Positions 30,038-39,779 are shown, counted from the first letter of the stretch. The stretch is DNA of 64,000 bases from an uncultured Opitutaceae bacterium (GCA_903891325.1 CAITEC010000042.1:31988-95987), one strand, 5' to 3'. A program made the numbers and translations. Notes: generated by a model not told the origin, from the sequence alone.

Positions 30038-31377
30038 TGCGGCGGACGCCAGGAGGCCGCGTGGCGCGAGAAGGCCGGGGCGGCCCGCCGGAGGGTTTCA
30101 TCGATGTCGGCGCCCGTGTGGGCGAGGCTCGTGAACCAGAGTCCGCGCTCGATTGCGCGAACACCCTCCTCCAGGAGGCAGCGGCGCAGGTGCGCCCAGC
30201 GGGCCGCGTCGTGGCGCCCCACGTAGTCGCGGTAGTCGCGGATCGGGCCCTCGGCTGATCCCGGCTTCAGGATGACGGCGTGGAAGGCGAGCCCGGGACC
30301 CTGGGGGCGCAGCGGAACCCCGTGCGAGCGGCCCAGCGCTGCAAGGCCGTCCATCAGCCGGCGGCCGAGGGCGTTGATCGCGGCGGGATGCCCCGCGCCC
30401 AGGCCGGCGACGAAGTCCAGGCACCACCGGCTGCCCGCCAGGCAGAGCGGGTTCCCGTTCAGGGTCCCGGCGTGGACGACCTCCCCGGAGAGAATCTTGC
30501 CCATCGCCGCCCGGGTGCCGGCCAGCACGGCGAAGGGCGTGCCCCCGCCGACCGCCTTGCCGAGGATGGTGAGGTCCGGCCTGAAACCGAGGTAGCCCTG
30601 GGCGCAGGAGGCGCCGAAGCGCAGGCCGGTGATCGTCTCGTCGGCGATCATGAGCATCCCGTCCCGGTCGCAGAGTTCGCGGATCGTCCGCATCAGGCCC
30701 TCGACCGGCTCGAGGCAGCAGGTGTTGCAGAGGATGGGCTCGAAGACGATGGCGGCGATCCGCCCCCGGTATTCCTCGACGCGGCGCCGGAGGTGGTCGG
30801 GATCGTTCCAGCGGGCCACGACGAACTGGTCCAGGACCGCGGGGATCACGCCCTGGCTCGGATGAATCCGCGCGGGATCCTCATCCGGGCCCCAGCGGCC
30901 CGGGGGATTGGCGTAGCCCACCAGGCCCTCGTCGGCCCAGCCGTGGTAGTGGCCCTCGAAGCGCAGGATCAGCGGGCGGCCGGTGTGGGCCCGCGCCAGG
31001 CGGAAGGCTGCCGTCACAACCTCCGTCGCCGAATTGTTGAAGCGCACGAGCTCCGCCGAGGGGATCATCGCCTGGAGCCGCTCGGCCACCTCGATCTCCA
31101 GCTCGGACTGCGCCGCCCAGTGCGTGCCGCGCCGCGCCTGCGCGCCGAGCGCCTCCGCGAGCCCGGCCGGCGCATGCCCGTAGAGCAGGGCGCCCTGGCC
31201 GATCGCGTAGTCGAGGTACTCATTGCCGTCCACGTCCCAGAGCCGCGGGCCGGCGCCGTGGGTGAAGTAGAGCGGCACGGGCTGCTCAAGCTTGCGGATG
31301 CCGCTGCTCACCCCGGAGGCGATCGAGCGTTGGGCCCTGGCGAAGAGCTTTTCGGAGGCGGCGAAGGTGTAGGGCAT
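30034..31377 (-). CDS. class III aminotransferase (glutamate-1-semialdehyde 2,1-aminomutase-like)
   Basis: GSA-AT-like GHYHGWADE, FEPILCN, LMIADETITGLR, LGKAVGGGTPFAVLAG. Confidence 0.9.
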   Translation of the reverse strand: MPYTFAASEKLFARAQRSIASGVSSGIRKLEQPVPLYFTHGAGPRLWDVDGNEYLDYAIGQGALLYGHAPAGLAEALGAQARRGTHWAAQSELEIEVAERLQAMIPSAELVRFNNSATEVVTAAFRLARAHTGRPLILRFEGHYHGWADEGLVGYANPPGRWGPDEDPARIHPSQGVIPAVLDQFVVARWNDPDHLRRRVEEYRGRIAAIVFEPILCNTCCLEPVEGLMRTIRELCDRDGMLMIADETITGLRFGASCAQGYLGFRPDLTILGKAVGGGTPFAVLAGTRAAMGKILSGEVVHAGTLNGNPLCLAGSRWCLDFVAGLGAGHPAAINALGRRLMDGLAALGRSHGVPLRPQGPGLAFHAVILKPGSAEGPIRDYRDYVGRHDAARWAHLRRCLLEEGVRAIERGLWFTSLAHTGADIDETLRRAAPAFSRHAASWRPPQ

Positions 31378-31447
31378 GGGGCGGGCGGGACGAGATCACG
31401 CTTTGCCTTTGCAAATCGATTCACAATGAGAAAAAACTGCGACCGGC

Positions 31448-32215
31448 ATGACCGGAAAAAAGAACCCATTCTCCCTGGAGGGAGGCGCGGCCCTGGTGAC
31501 CGGATCCACGCAGGGCATCGGCCTGGGGATAGCCCGCGGGCTGGAGGAGGCGGGCGCAGCGGTCGTCTACCACGGGATCGGGGAGAGGGCGGCGACCGTC
31601 CCGCCCGGGGCGCCCTATGTCCGGCGGGATCTCCTGGAGCCCGACGCGCCCGCAGCGCTCCTTGACGCCGCCTTCCAGGAGCGGCCGGGGCTCAATCTGC
31701 TCGTTTGCAACGCGGGAAGCTTCTTCGACCGTCCTTTCCTGGAAATGGACCCGGCGACCTGGGACCGCACGCTCAACCTCAACGCCCGCGCGGCGTATTT
31801 CGCGGTCCAGGCCTTCGCCAGGGGGCTGGTCGCCCGAGGGCGGCCCGGCGCGGTCGTCATCATCTCGTCGACCAACGGCTTCCAGTCCGAGGAGGACTCC
31901 ACCGCCTACGACGCCTCCAAGGGCGCGGTCGTCATGATGACCCGGACGCTGGCCCAGGCGCTCGCCCCGCACGGGATCCGGGTGAACGGCATCGCCCCGG
32001 GGCTCATCCGGACACCGCTCACCGATTCGCTCCTCGACGGCCAGCCCGGCAAGCGCGCCCACTATGAGAGGAAGATCTGGCTGAACCGGATCGGCGCGCC
32101 CGAGGATTGCGCGGGGGCCGCCGTCTTCCTGCTCTCGGCGGCATCGGCCTACATCACCGGCCAGATCGTCGTCGTGGACGGCGGCCTGATCTCCGGACAG
32201 ATCGGCCGGATGTGA
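31448..32215 (+). CDS. SDR family oxidoreductase
   Basis: ALVTGSTQGIGLGIA, NAGSF, YDASKGAV, IAPGLIRTPL, VVDGGLI. Confidence 0.92.
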   Translation: MTGKKNPFSLEGGAALVTGSTQGIGLGIARGLEEAGAAVVYHGIGERAATVPPGAPYVRRDLLEPDAPAALLDAAFQERPGLNLLVCNAGSFFDRPFLEMDPATWDRTLNLNARAAYFAVQAFARGLVARGRPGAVVIISSTNGFQSEEDSTAYDASKGAVVMMTRTLAQALAPHGIRVNGIAPGLIRTPLTDSLLDGQPGKRAHYERKIWLNRIGAPEDCAGAAVFLLSAASAYITGQIVVVDGGLISGQIGRM

Positions 32216-33297
32216 TGGCGACCATCCACGAGCTTCCCACGCCCTCCGTGCTCGTCGACCGCGCGAGGGTCGCCGCCAACATCAAGTCGATGCAGGAGGA
32301 CTGCGCCGCGCACGGGGTCGAGCTCAGGCCGCATGTGAAGACCCACAAGATGGTCGCCGTGGGCCGGATGCAGCTTGACGCCGGCGCGCGGGGATTCACC
32401 TGCGCGAAGCTGGGAGAAGCCGAGGCGCTGCTGCCCTCGGGGGTGCGCCGGGTGTTCCTCGCCCACTCGCTGGTCGATCCGCGGCAGGCGCCGCGGATCG
32501 CCGCCCTCTCGGAGCGCCTGGATGAGTTTGTCGTCGCGGCGACGAGCGGGCCCCAGGCGGTCGCCCTGGACAGGCTGGCCGGGCTCGCCGGCCGGCGGCT
32601 GCCGGTGATGTTGGCCGTCGACACGGGCCTAGGCCGGGAGGGCGTCCGGAGCCTGGCCGACGCGCAGGCGCTCGCCGCGCAGATTGGCAGGAGCGGACAC
32701 CTCGAGCTTCACGGATTCTACACCCACGAGGGCCAGATGTATTCGGTCGTCCCGGGCGGGCAGCAGGCCGCGTCGGACGAGGCGCTCGCCAAGCTGGCCT
32801 CCGTCCGCGACGCGATCGCTCCGGGCCTTCCCCTCTGGCCGGGCAGCAGCGTGAACGCCCGGCGGATGGCCCGCTCCGGGCGCGTCCAGGCCGTCCGCCC
32901 CGGGGCCTACGTCTTCGGGGACCTTTCGCTTTCGCAGGTGTGCCGGGTGATGGAGCCCGGGGAGGTCGCCCTCACCGTCCTGGCGACCGTGGTGGACCTG
33001 CCGGAGCCCGGCCTGGCCCTCATCGACGCCGGGTCGAAGGCTTTTTCCGGGGACAAGACACCCGACGGCGTCCACGCCTCCAGCGCGGACGGCCGCGAGC
33101 TTTCCGTCATGCGGGTCAATGAGGAGCACGGCTATGTGCGCGGCTCGGCGGTCGCGTCGTTGCGGATCGGCGACCGCCTGCGCTTCGTCCCCGCGCATGT
33201 CTGCACGGTGGTGAATCTCACCGATGAGGTTGTGGTGGTTGAGGGGGAATCGGTCGTGGACCGCTGGGAGGTCGAGGCGCGGGGGAAGGTGAGATAG
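32215..33297 (+). CDS. D-threonine aldolase/DSD1-like PLP-dependent alanine racemase-fold protein
   Basis: TPSVLVDRARVAANI, LRPHVKTHKM, DTGLGREGV, HVCTVVNLTDEVVV; overlaps upstream SDR stop. Confidence 0.87.
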   Translation: MATIHELPTPSVLVDRARVAANIKSMQEDCAAHGVELRPHVKTHKMVAVGRMQLDAGARGFTCAKLGEAEALLPSGVRRVFLAHSLVDPRQAPRIAALSERLDEFVVAATSGPQAVALDRLAGLAGRRLPVMLAVDTGLGREGVRSLADAQALAAQIGRSGHLELHGFYTHEGQMYSVVPGGQQAASDEALAKLASVRDAIAPGLPLWPGSSVNARRMARSGRVQAVRPGAYVFGDLSLSQVCRVMEPGEVALTVLATVVDLPEPGLALIDAGSKAFSGDKTPDGVHASSADGRELSVMRVNEEHGYVRGSAVASLRIGDRLRFVPAHVCTVVNLTDEVVVVEGESVVDRWEVEARGKVR

Positions 33298-33321
33298 GAA
33301 GAGGATCGATGTAGCCGGCTC

Positions 33322-33648
33322 TTAGGCGGCATTTCCCGCTGCGGCGAAGACTTTGCTCAAATCCCGCATGTTGGCGCCTGTTGCAAAGAGAGCCCGAAAA
33401 AGCAGTTCCAGCGACACATCGCTCTCGGCGGCTTCAAGTTTGGCGATCCGCGATTGGCTGGAACCGATCCGGCGGGCGAGGTCAGCCTGCGAATAGTGCA
33501 GCAGAAGGCGACGGCGACGTACTTGTCCGGCCAAGGATAGGCGAAGGGACACCAGGGCGCGTTGCTCGGAAGTGAGAGCAAGGAAGTCATCTGCCGAGCC
33601 TACTTTGAATCCGGCGGCTTCCAGGCGTTGCTTCTTTTCGGGCTTCAT
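33322..33648 (-). CDS. XRE-family HTH protein, antitoxin-like
   Basis: HTH YSQADLARRIGSSQSRIAKLEAAESDVSLELL; adjacent to RelE/HigB-like remnant. Confidence 0.75.
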   Translation of the reverse strand: MKPEKKQRLEAAGFKVGSADDFLALTSEQRALVSLRLSLAGQVRRRRLLLHYSQADLARRIGSSQSRIAKLEAAESDVSLELLFRALFATGANMRDLSKVFAAAGNAA

Positions 33649-33815
33649 GGAATGGATTGATAGAGTCGCAGCCGGCGTTTTGAGTTTTCCAAGACAGGCT
33701 GCGGAGTTTTTTTTGTCGTTTTATTTTGCACGTCGAGGATGACCACGGCATCGGCCGCGAGATGATAGAAAATACGCCAGTCCGCTCCGCCTTCAAACCG
33801 ATACGCGCCTTCTAT
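33645..33815 (-). pseudogene. truncated RelE/HigB-type toxin (C-terminal half only)
   Basis: Minus-strand frame reads ...EGAYRFEGGADWRIFYHLAADAVVILDVQNKTTKKTPQPVLENSKRRLRLYQSIP*; no N-terminal half; upstream boundary coincides with the pyc stop; boundary approximate. Confidence 0.6.
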
Positions 33816-36800
33816 CCAGCCTGCAGCTTGACCAATAGATCCTTGGCCTGCACGGAGTCGCCGACCGCGACGGGAACCTCCGCCACCACACCCGACACCG
33901 GCGCGTAGACGGTTGTCAGCATCTTCATCGCCTCGACGGTCGCGAGCCTGTCCCCCTTGACGACCTTGGCGCCGAGGCTGGCCGCGAGGACCGAGACGAT
34001 GCCGCCGATCGGGGCGCCGACCTGGAGCGGGTCGCCGGGGTCGGCCTTCGGCCGGGGCTTGGCGAAGACCTCGATCGAGCTGTCGCGCACGACGCACTCG
34101 CGGGGCCGGCCGTTCAGCTCGAAGGTGAGCGTTCGGTGGCCAAGATTGTCCAGGTCCCCGATGTGGAGAAGCCGTACGAAGAGGGTCTTTCCCTCCTCGA
34201 TCTCGACCGCAATCTCCTGCCCGGGCCCGAGCCCGTAGAGGAAGGCCTGGGTCGGCACGACGCTGATGTCCCCGTAGGTGTGCTTGAACGCGGCGAACTG
34301 CGCGAAGACATCCGGGTACATCAGGTGGCAGTAGAACTCGTTGTCGGTCGGGGCCCGCTTGAGCTTGGCGGCCAGGGCGGCCCGGAGTTTCGGGAGGCTC
34401 TTCTCGACCGGGGGCTTTTTTCCCGGGGCCGCGCCGGCGCCCGCGAGGATGACCTGGCGGACCTTCCGCGGCCAGCCGCCGGGCGGCTGGCCCAGGGCGC
34501 CCGAGAGCATCTCGACCACGGAGGACGGAAAGGCCGTGCCCGGCGGCAGGCCGGGAACGTCGGCCGCCTTGATCCCGCGGGAGACCAGGAAGAGGGCCAT
34601 GTCGCCGACCACCTTTGAGGAGGGCGTGACCTTGACGATGTCGCCGAAGAGCAGGTTCACCTCGGCGTAGGCCTTCACAACCTCCGGCCAGCGGGCGCCC
34701 AGCCCGAGCGCCTCGGCCTGCTCCTTCAGGTTGGTGTACTGGCCGCCGGGCATCTCGTGGAAGTACACCTCCGCGCTCCCGGACCGGGGGGCGGTGTCAA
34801 AGGGGGCGTAAAGCGCGCGGACCTGGTCCCAGTACGCGGAGATGGCGTTGAGCGCCGCCAGGTCGCAGCCGGTCGCACGCGGCGTGTGCTCGAGGGCGGC
34901 CACGACCGAGTTGAGGTTGGGCTGGCTGGTCGAGCCGGACATCGAGGCGATCGCCAGGTCGACGATGTCGACCCCGGCCTCGCTTGCGGCCAGGACCGAG
35001 GCGGACGCCACCCCGCTCGTGTCGTGGGTGTGGAAGTGGATCGGGATCCCGACCGTGTCCTTGAGCGCACGGACCAGCTTCGCGGCCGCCGCGGGGCGGC
35101 AGAGCCCGGCCATGTCCTTGATCGCCAGGAAGTGGGCGCCCATCCGCTCGAGCTCCCTCGCCAGGCCGACGTAATACTTGAGTGAATACTTGTCGCGCTT
35201 CGGGTCGAGGACGTCGCCGGTGTAGCAGATCGCCGCCTCGCAAACCGCCCCGGCGCCGCGCACGGCCTTCATGGCCGCGCGCAGGTTCGGGACGTAGTTG
35301 AGCGCGTCGAAGACCCGGAAGATGTCGACCCCGGCCTCCGCAGCGTGGACGATGAAGCCGTTCACGACCGAGGCGGGGTAGTTCGTGTAGCCCACCGCGT
35401 TCGCGCCGCGGAGCAGCATCTGGAAGCAGATGTTGGGGACCCGGGCGCGAAGATGGGCGAGGCGCTCGTAGGGATCCTCGCGCTGGAAGCGCATGGCGGT
35501 GTCGAAGGTGGCCCCGCCCCAGCACTCCAGGCTGAAGAGCTGGGGCGCGTGCCGTGCGAGCGCGTCGGCCGCGGCGACCATGTCGTAGGTGCGCACCCGC
35601 GCCGCGAGCAGCGACTGGTGCGCGTCGCGCAGGGTCGTGTCGGTGATCAGGAGCCGGCGCTGGGCCGAGGCCCACTTCGCGAACTTCTCCGGCCCGAGCT
35701 CGCGGAGCTCGTCGCGGCTTCCCCGGGGGAGGGGCCCCCCGGGTCCGGGGAGCGGCGGAACGGCCGCCGGCGGGATCTTCCTGGGGACCCGGCCCTTCAC
35801 CTGGGGATTGCCGTTGACGGTGATGTCGCCCAGGAGCGAAAGCAGCTTGGTCGCCCGGTCCTTTCCCTCCTTGAAGCTGAACAGCCCGGGGGTGGCGTCG
35901 ATGAAGCCGGTCGTCGCCGACCCATCGATGAAGGCGGGGTGGGCCACGACATTCTGAAGGAAGGGGATGTTGGTCCTGACTCCGCGCACCCGGAATTCCG
36001 AGAGCGCCCGCCGCATCCGGGAGGCCGCCGCCGCGAAGTCCGGCCCGGTGGCGATGATCTTAACCAGGAGCGAGTCGTAGAAGGGGGTGATGATGCTCCC
36101 GGCGCTGGCCACGCCCTCGTCCAGCCGGATGCCCGGCCCGGCGGCGTACCGGTAGTCGAGTATCTTGCCCGTGTCCGGGGTGAAGTGGTTGGCCGCGTCC
36201 TCGGTCGTCACGCGGCACTGGAGGGCGAAGCCGCGCTTGGGCACCTGCGCCTGCGGGGGGATCCCGACCTCCGGGTCGTGGAGCCGGTGGCCCTGGGCGA
36301 TCAGAAGCTGGGCCCGGACCAGGTCCAGGCCGGTGATCGCCTCGGTCACCGTATGCTCAACCTGGATACGCGGGTTCATCTCGATGAAGTACCACTCCTG
36401 GGTGTCGACGTTCACCAGGAACTCGACCGTGCCCGCGTTGTCGTAGCGGATGGACTCGCCGAGCTTCAGGGCCGCGGCGCAGAGGGCGGACCGGAGGGCC
36501 TCGGGGAGGCCGACGGAGGGGGCGACCTCGATCACCTTCTGGTGGCGCCGCTGGATCGAGCAGTCCCGCTCGTGCAGGTGGACGACCCCGCCGTGCTTGT
36601 CGCCCAGGAGCTGGACCTCGATGTGCTTGGCCCGGGGGATGAAGCGCTCGAGGAAGACGTCGGGGCTGCCGAAGGCCGACTTCGCCTCGGCCTGGGCCTC
36701 CTCGAGGCGGGAGAGCAGGTCGGCCTCGTGGTGGACGACCCGCATGCCGCGGCCGCCGCCGCCGTTGGCCGCCTTGATGATCAGGGGGAAGCCGATCTCC

Positions 36801-37246
36801 GCGGCGGCCTTGCGGGCGGCGGCCGGGTCTCGCAGGGCGTCGTCGGTGCCGGGCAGGACGGGGATTCCGATCTCCTTGGCGAGCTTCCGGGCGGCGCGCT
36901 TGTCGCCGAGCAGCTCGAGAAGCTCCGGGCGGGGGCCGACAAACGTGATCCCCGCGGCCGCGCAGGCGCGGGCCAGGGCCGGGTTCTCGGAGAGGAAGCC
37001 GTAGCCGGGATGAAGGAGGGTTGCGCCCTTCTCCCGGGCAAGGGCGACGATCCCCTCGACGTCGAGGTAGGCCGCGACGGGGCCCTTGCCGCGGCCGACG
37101 ATGTAGGCCTCGTCGGCCTTGAAGCGGTGGGCGCAGAAGCGGTCCTCATAGGCGTAGATGGCGACCGTCCTGAGCCCGAGCTCGGTGCCGGATCGAAAGA
37201 CGCGGACGGCGATTTCGCCGCGGTTGGCGACCAAAAGTTTGATCAT
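33812..37246 (-). CDS. pyc: pyruvate carboxylase
   Basis: 1144 aa with biotin carboxylase (KAANGGGGRGMR), carboxyltransferase (TDTTLRDAHQSLLAAR) and biotinyl domain (VEAMKM). Confidence 0.96.
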   Translation of the reverse strand: MIKLLVANRGEIAVRVFRSGTELGLRTVAIYAYEDRFCAHRFKADEAYIVGRGKGPVAAYLDVEGIVALAREKGATLLHPGYGFLSENPALARACAAAGITFVGPRPELLELLGDKRAARKLAKEIGIPVLPGTDDALRDPAAARKAAAEIGFPLIIKAANGGGGRGMRVVHHEADLLSRLEEAQAEAKSAFGSPDVFLERFIPRAKHIEVQLLGDKHGGVVHLHERDCSIQRRHQKVIEVAPSVGLPEALRSALCAAALKLGESIRYDNAGTVEFLVNVDTQEWYFIEMNPRIQVEHTVTEAITGLDLVRAQLLIAQGHRLHDPEVGIPPQAQVPKRGFALQCRVTTEDAANHFTPDTGKILDYRYAAGPGIRLDEGVASAGSIITPFYDSLLVKIIATGPDFAAAASRMRRALSEFRVRGVRTNIPFLQNVVAHPAFIDGSATTGFIDATPGLFSFKEGKDRATKLLSLLGDITVNGNPQVKGRVPRKIPPAAVPPLPGPGGPLPRGSRDELRELGPEKFAKWASAQRRLLITDTTLRDAHQSLLAARVRTYDMVAAADALARHAPQLFSLECWGGATFDTAMRFQREDPYERLAHLRARVPNICFQMLLRGANAVGYTNYPASVVNGFIVHAAEAGVDIFRVFDALNYVPNLRAAMKAVRGAGAVCEAAICYTGDVLDPKRDKYSLKYYVGLARELERMGAHFLAIKDMAGLCRPAAAAKLVRALKDTVGIPIHFHTHDTSGVASASVLAASEAGVDIVDLAIASMSGSTSQPNLNSVVAALEHTPRATGCDLAALNAISAYWDQVRALYAPFDTAPRSGSAEVYFHEMPGGQYTNLKEQAEALGLGARWPEVVKAYAEVNLLFGDIVKVTPSSKVVGDMALFLVSRGIKAADVPGLPPGTAFPSSVVEMLSGALGQPPGGWPRKVRQVILAGAGAAPGKKPPVEKSLPKLRAALAAKLKRAPTDNEFYCHLMYPDVFAQFAAFKHTYGDISVVPTQAFLYGLGPGQEIAVEIEEGKTLFVRLLHIGDLDNLGHRTLTFELNGRPRECVVRDSSIEVFAKPRPKADPGDPLQVGAPIGGIVSVLAASLGAKVVKGDRLATVEAMKMLTTVYAPVSGVVAEVPVAVGDSVQAKDLLVKLQAG

Positions 37247-37339
37247 TGGGGTATCGATGCGCCCCCATCAGTTCATCGAAAATCCATTTTCGCGAGGGTT
37301 TTTTGTGGAGGCCGGCAATTTTGCCCCTAGTCTGCGGCC

Positions 37340-38281
37340 ATGAGCAAAATTTCCCTTTCCGGCGGCGTCTGGTCGGCCACGCCGACCCCCTTTTTTGAGG
37401 ATCGGCGCGTCGATCCGGAGTCCGTGCGCCGGATGGTGGCGCACCACATCAGCATGGGGGTGACCGGCGTCATGCTGGCCGGCACCTGCGGCGAGGGCCC
37501 GTGGATGAGGCTGGCCGACCGGGAGCTCCTGACCCGGACGGCCGTCGAGGCGGCGGGCGGCCGGCTGCGGATCGCCCTCCAGGTGACGGACAACTCGGCG
37601 GGCCGGGTCCTGGACAATATCGAGCGGGCGGCGGCCTGGGGCGCGGAGATCGCCGTGGTCGAGGCCCCCTGGTTCTTCCTGAACGCAACCCCGGAGCGGC
37701 TCCTGGGGCACTATCGGGAGATCGCGCGAAAAAGCGCGCTGCCGATGGGGCTCTACGACCGGGGGAAGGCGAGCGCCTTCGCGATGCCCGCCTCGCACCT
37801 GCCCGAGATCCTCGGGGAGGAGGGAATCGCGATGGTCAAGGACAGCTCGACGGACCCGTCGCGCAGGGAAATCTTCCTGGCGGCCCGGAAGGCCCGTCCG
37901 GACATCGTCCTTCTGACGGGCGGCGAATTCGACATGGTCGACTACATGCGCTCCGGGTACGACGGGGCGCTCCTGGGCGGCGGGATCTTCAACGCCCGGC
38001 TGGCCCTGGCGATCATCCACGCGGTCCGCACCGGCGACCGGGAGGGGGCCGACCGCACGCAGGCGCGGATGAACGACCTCATGTACCGGGTCTACGGCGG
38101 CACCAAGATCGAGTGCTGGCTGAGCGGCCTGAAGGAGCTCCTGGTCCGGATGGGGATCTTCTCGACCAACGTGAACCTGCTGGAATATCCGCTGACCGAG
38201 CGCTGTATCGCCCAGATCAAGGCGGCGCTGGAAGGCGGGTATAGAAGCGATCTGCTGGGGCAGCCGATCGCAAAAACATGA
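37340..38281 (+). CDS. dihydrodipicolinate synthase/N-acetylneuraminate lyase family protein
   Basis: LAGTCGEG, Schiff-base MVKDSS; 313 aa. Confidence 0.85.
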   Translation: MSKISLSGGVWSATPTPFFEDRRVDPESVRRMVAHHISMGVTGVMLAGTCGEGPWMRLADRELLTRTAVEAAGGRLRIALQVTDNSAGRVLDNIERAAAWGAEIAVVEAPWFFLNATPERLLGHYREIARKSALPMGLYDRGKASAFAMPASHLPEILGEEGIAMVKDSSTDPSRREIFLAARKARPDIVLLTGGEFDMVDYMRSGYDGALLGGGIFNARLALAIIHAVRTGDREGADRTQARMNDLMYRVYGGTKIECWLSGLKELLVRMGIFSTNVNLLEYPLTERCIAQIKAALEGGYRSDLLGQPIAKT

Positions 38282-38290
38282 GACCGCCTT

Positions 38291-38409
38291 CTGCAGAAAC
38301 CTGAGACCTGAGACCTGAAACCTGAAATTTAATACCCAGCAACCAACCCGATCTTCCGAATCCGTGGATCGACTTCAGGTTTCAGGTCTCAGGTCTCAGG
38401 TTTCTGCAG
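38291..38409. repeat. Family C element, complete copy with perfect 36-bp inverted terminal arms
   Basis: ctgcagaaacctgagacctgagacctgaaacctgaa (38291-38326) is the exact reverse complement of 38374-38409; 47-bp core. Confidence 0.95.
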
Positions 38410-38421
38410 AGGCCGGTTCGG

Positions 38422-38871
38422 CTAGATACGAATTTTAACAACGATCTTGCGAACCGGCCCCGGCTGCCGCCAGAGGCAGCCGGGCTTGTGTCCATCCTGG
38501 GGAAAGAGGATCGTGAAATCGCCGGGGCGCAGGAAGATCGGCCAGTCGTCCGGGCCCTTGTAGAAGGCGAGGTCCTTCTCCGCGACATAGGGATGGGTGA
38601 GCGTGAGGACGTCGATCGGGGCAAATCCGATGATCTCCTCGCCGGACATGACGGCCTGGATGTCGATGTGCGCGCGGTGCGACTCGTACACCCGCTCGGC
38701 CGCGGGCCCCGGGACGTAGTCCTGGACCAGCGCGAAGACATTGTCGCCATCGATGGCGACCCGGCCCGCGGGCGTGGAGCGGTCGAAGTTCCTGATATAG
38801 TCCAGCCCGAGGGAAATCCGGGGGCTGAGGATCCGGTAGGTGGAGGCGTTGGCCATCGAGTCGAATATCAT
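38422..38871 (-). CDS. YhcH/YjgK/YiaL family protein
   Basis: 149 aa; ESHRAHIDIQAVMSGEE, ILFPQDGHKPGC...VRKIVVKI family motifs. Confidence 0.85.
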   Translation of the reverse strand: MIFDSMANASTYRILSPRISLGLDYIRNFDRSTPAGRVAIDGDNVFALVQDYVPGPAAERVYESHRAHIDIQAVMSGEEIIGFAPIDVLTLTHPYVAEKDLAFYKGPDDWPIFLRPGDFTILFPQDGHKPGCLWRQPGPVRKIVVKIRI

Positions 38872-38929
38872 GCGGCGAGCATTTGCACTTGAGACTGGGG
38901 TTGGCAAAGGGAAAACTCCGGGCACCCCC

Positions 38930-39643
38930 ATGTCCCTCCTCTCGACCCTCCAGCAACTCCAGGAATTCGACACGGCGCTGCTGGCCAACACGGTCGGGTA
39001 CATCGACGCGGCGCCCGTCCACGAATTCTACATGGGCGGATCGATTGCCTCGGTGACCCCGACGCTCGGGCCGACGGTCGGCGTGGCGATGACCTGCGAG
39101 GTCGACTCGAGCTCCCCGGGCAACGTCGCGGACTGGGAGCCGTATTACGAGCAGGTCCGCGAGATGGAGAAGAGCGGGGTGCCGATCGTGTGGGTGGCCA
39201 AGTGCGTCGGCTCGCGGCCCGACCATGAGTGCGTCCTGGGCGACGGGATGGCCAAGATCCTGCACAGCGCCGGCTGCGTGGGGATTGTCACCGACGGCGG
39301 GGTCCGCGACATCGAGGGGCTGATCACGGTCCCCTTCGCGGCCTACAGCAAGGGCCGGACGATCCACCACACGGCGGTGCGCTTTCCCCGGATCAATATT
39401 CCGATCCAGATCGGCGGCATCACGGTCAATCCCGGCGACATCATCCACGCGAACATCGGGGGGGTGATCAAGCTGCCCCGGAAGAACCTGGAGAAACTGC
39501 CCGCACTGGCGGTCGAGATGAAGGCCTTCGAGAGCGATGTCCACCGGGTTTGGCGGGAGACGGGAGTCACGCTTGACCAAAAGCGAAAGTGGGTCGCGGA
39601 GCTTTTGGCGAAGTCGAGCTTTGGAAAGCCGCCGCCCGGCTGA
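38930..39643 (+). CDS. RraA-family (HMG/CHA aldolase-like) protein
   Basis: GDGMAKILHSAGCVGIVTDGGVRDIEGL, V.PGDIIHANIGGVIKLPR. Confidence 0.85.
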   Translation: MSLLSTLQQLQEFDTALLANTVGYIDAAPVHEFYMGGSIASVTPTLGPTVGVAMTCEVDSSSPGNVADWEPYYEQVREMEKSGVPIVWVAKCVGSRPDHECVLGDGMAKILHSAGCVGIVTDGGVRDIEGLITVPFAAYSKGRTIHHTAVRFPRINIPIQIGGITVNPGDIIHANIGGVIKLPRKNLEKLPALAVEMKAFESDVHRVWRETGVTLDQKRKWVAELLAKSSFGKPPPG

Positions 39644-39663
39644 CGGCCCGGGGGGCCGTCATT

Positions 39664-39770
39664 GCAGAAACCTGAAACCTGAGACCTGAGACCTGAAATT
39701 TAATATCCGGCAACCGATCGAATCGTCCGAATCCGAAGTTTGAACTCAGGTTTCAGGTCTCAGGTTTCTG
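39664..39770. repeat. Family C element, second copy with related core
   Basis: gcagaaacctgaaacctgagacctgagacctgaaatttaatatccggcaaccgatcg...actcaggtttcaggtctcaggtttctg. Confidence 0.92.
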
Positions 39771-39779
39771 AAGCGAGCG

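Noticed and set aside
35345-37330. 661-aa plus-strand ORF
   Set aside because: Antisense shadow of pyruvate carboxylase
38291-39770. Heptamer repeats as a possible CRISPR array
   Set aside because: Units are 7 nt, no regular 25-40 bp spacers, no cas genes; better explained as dispersed inverted-repeat elements
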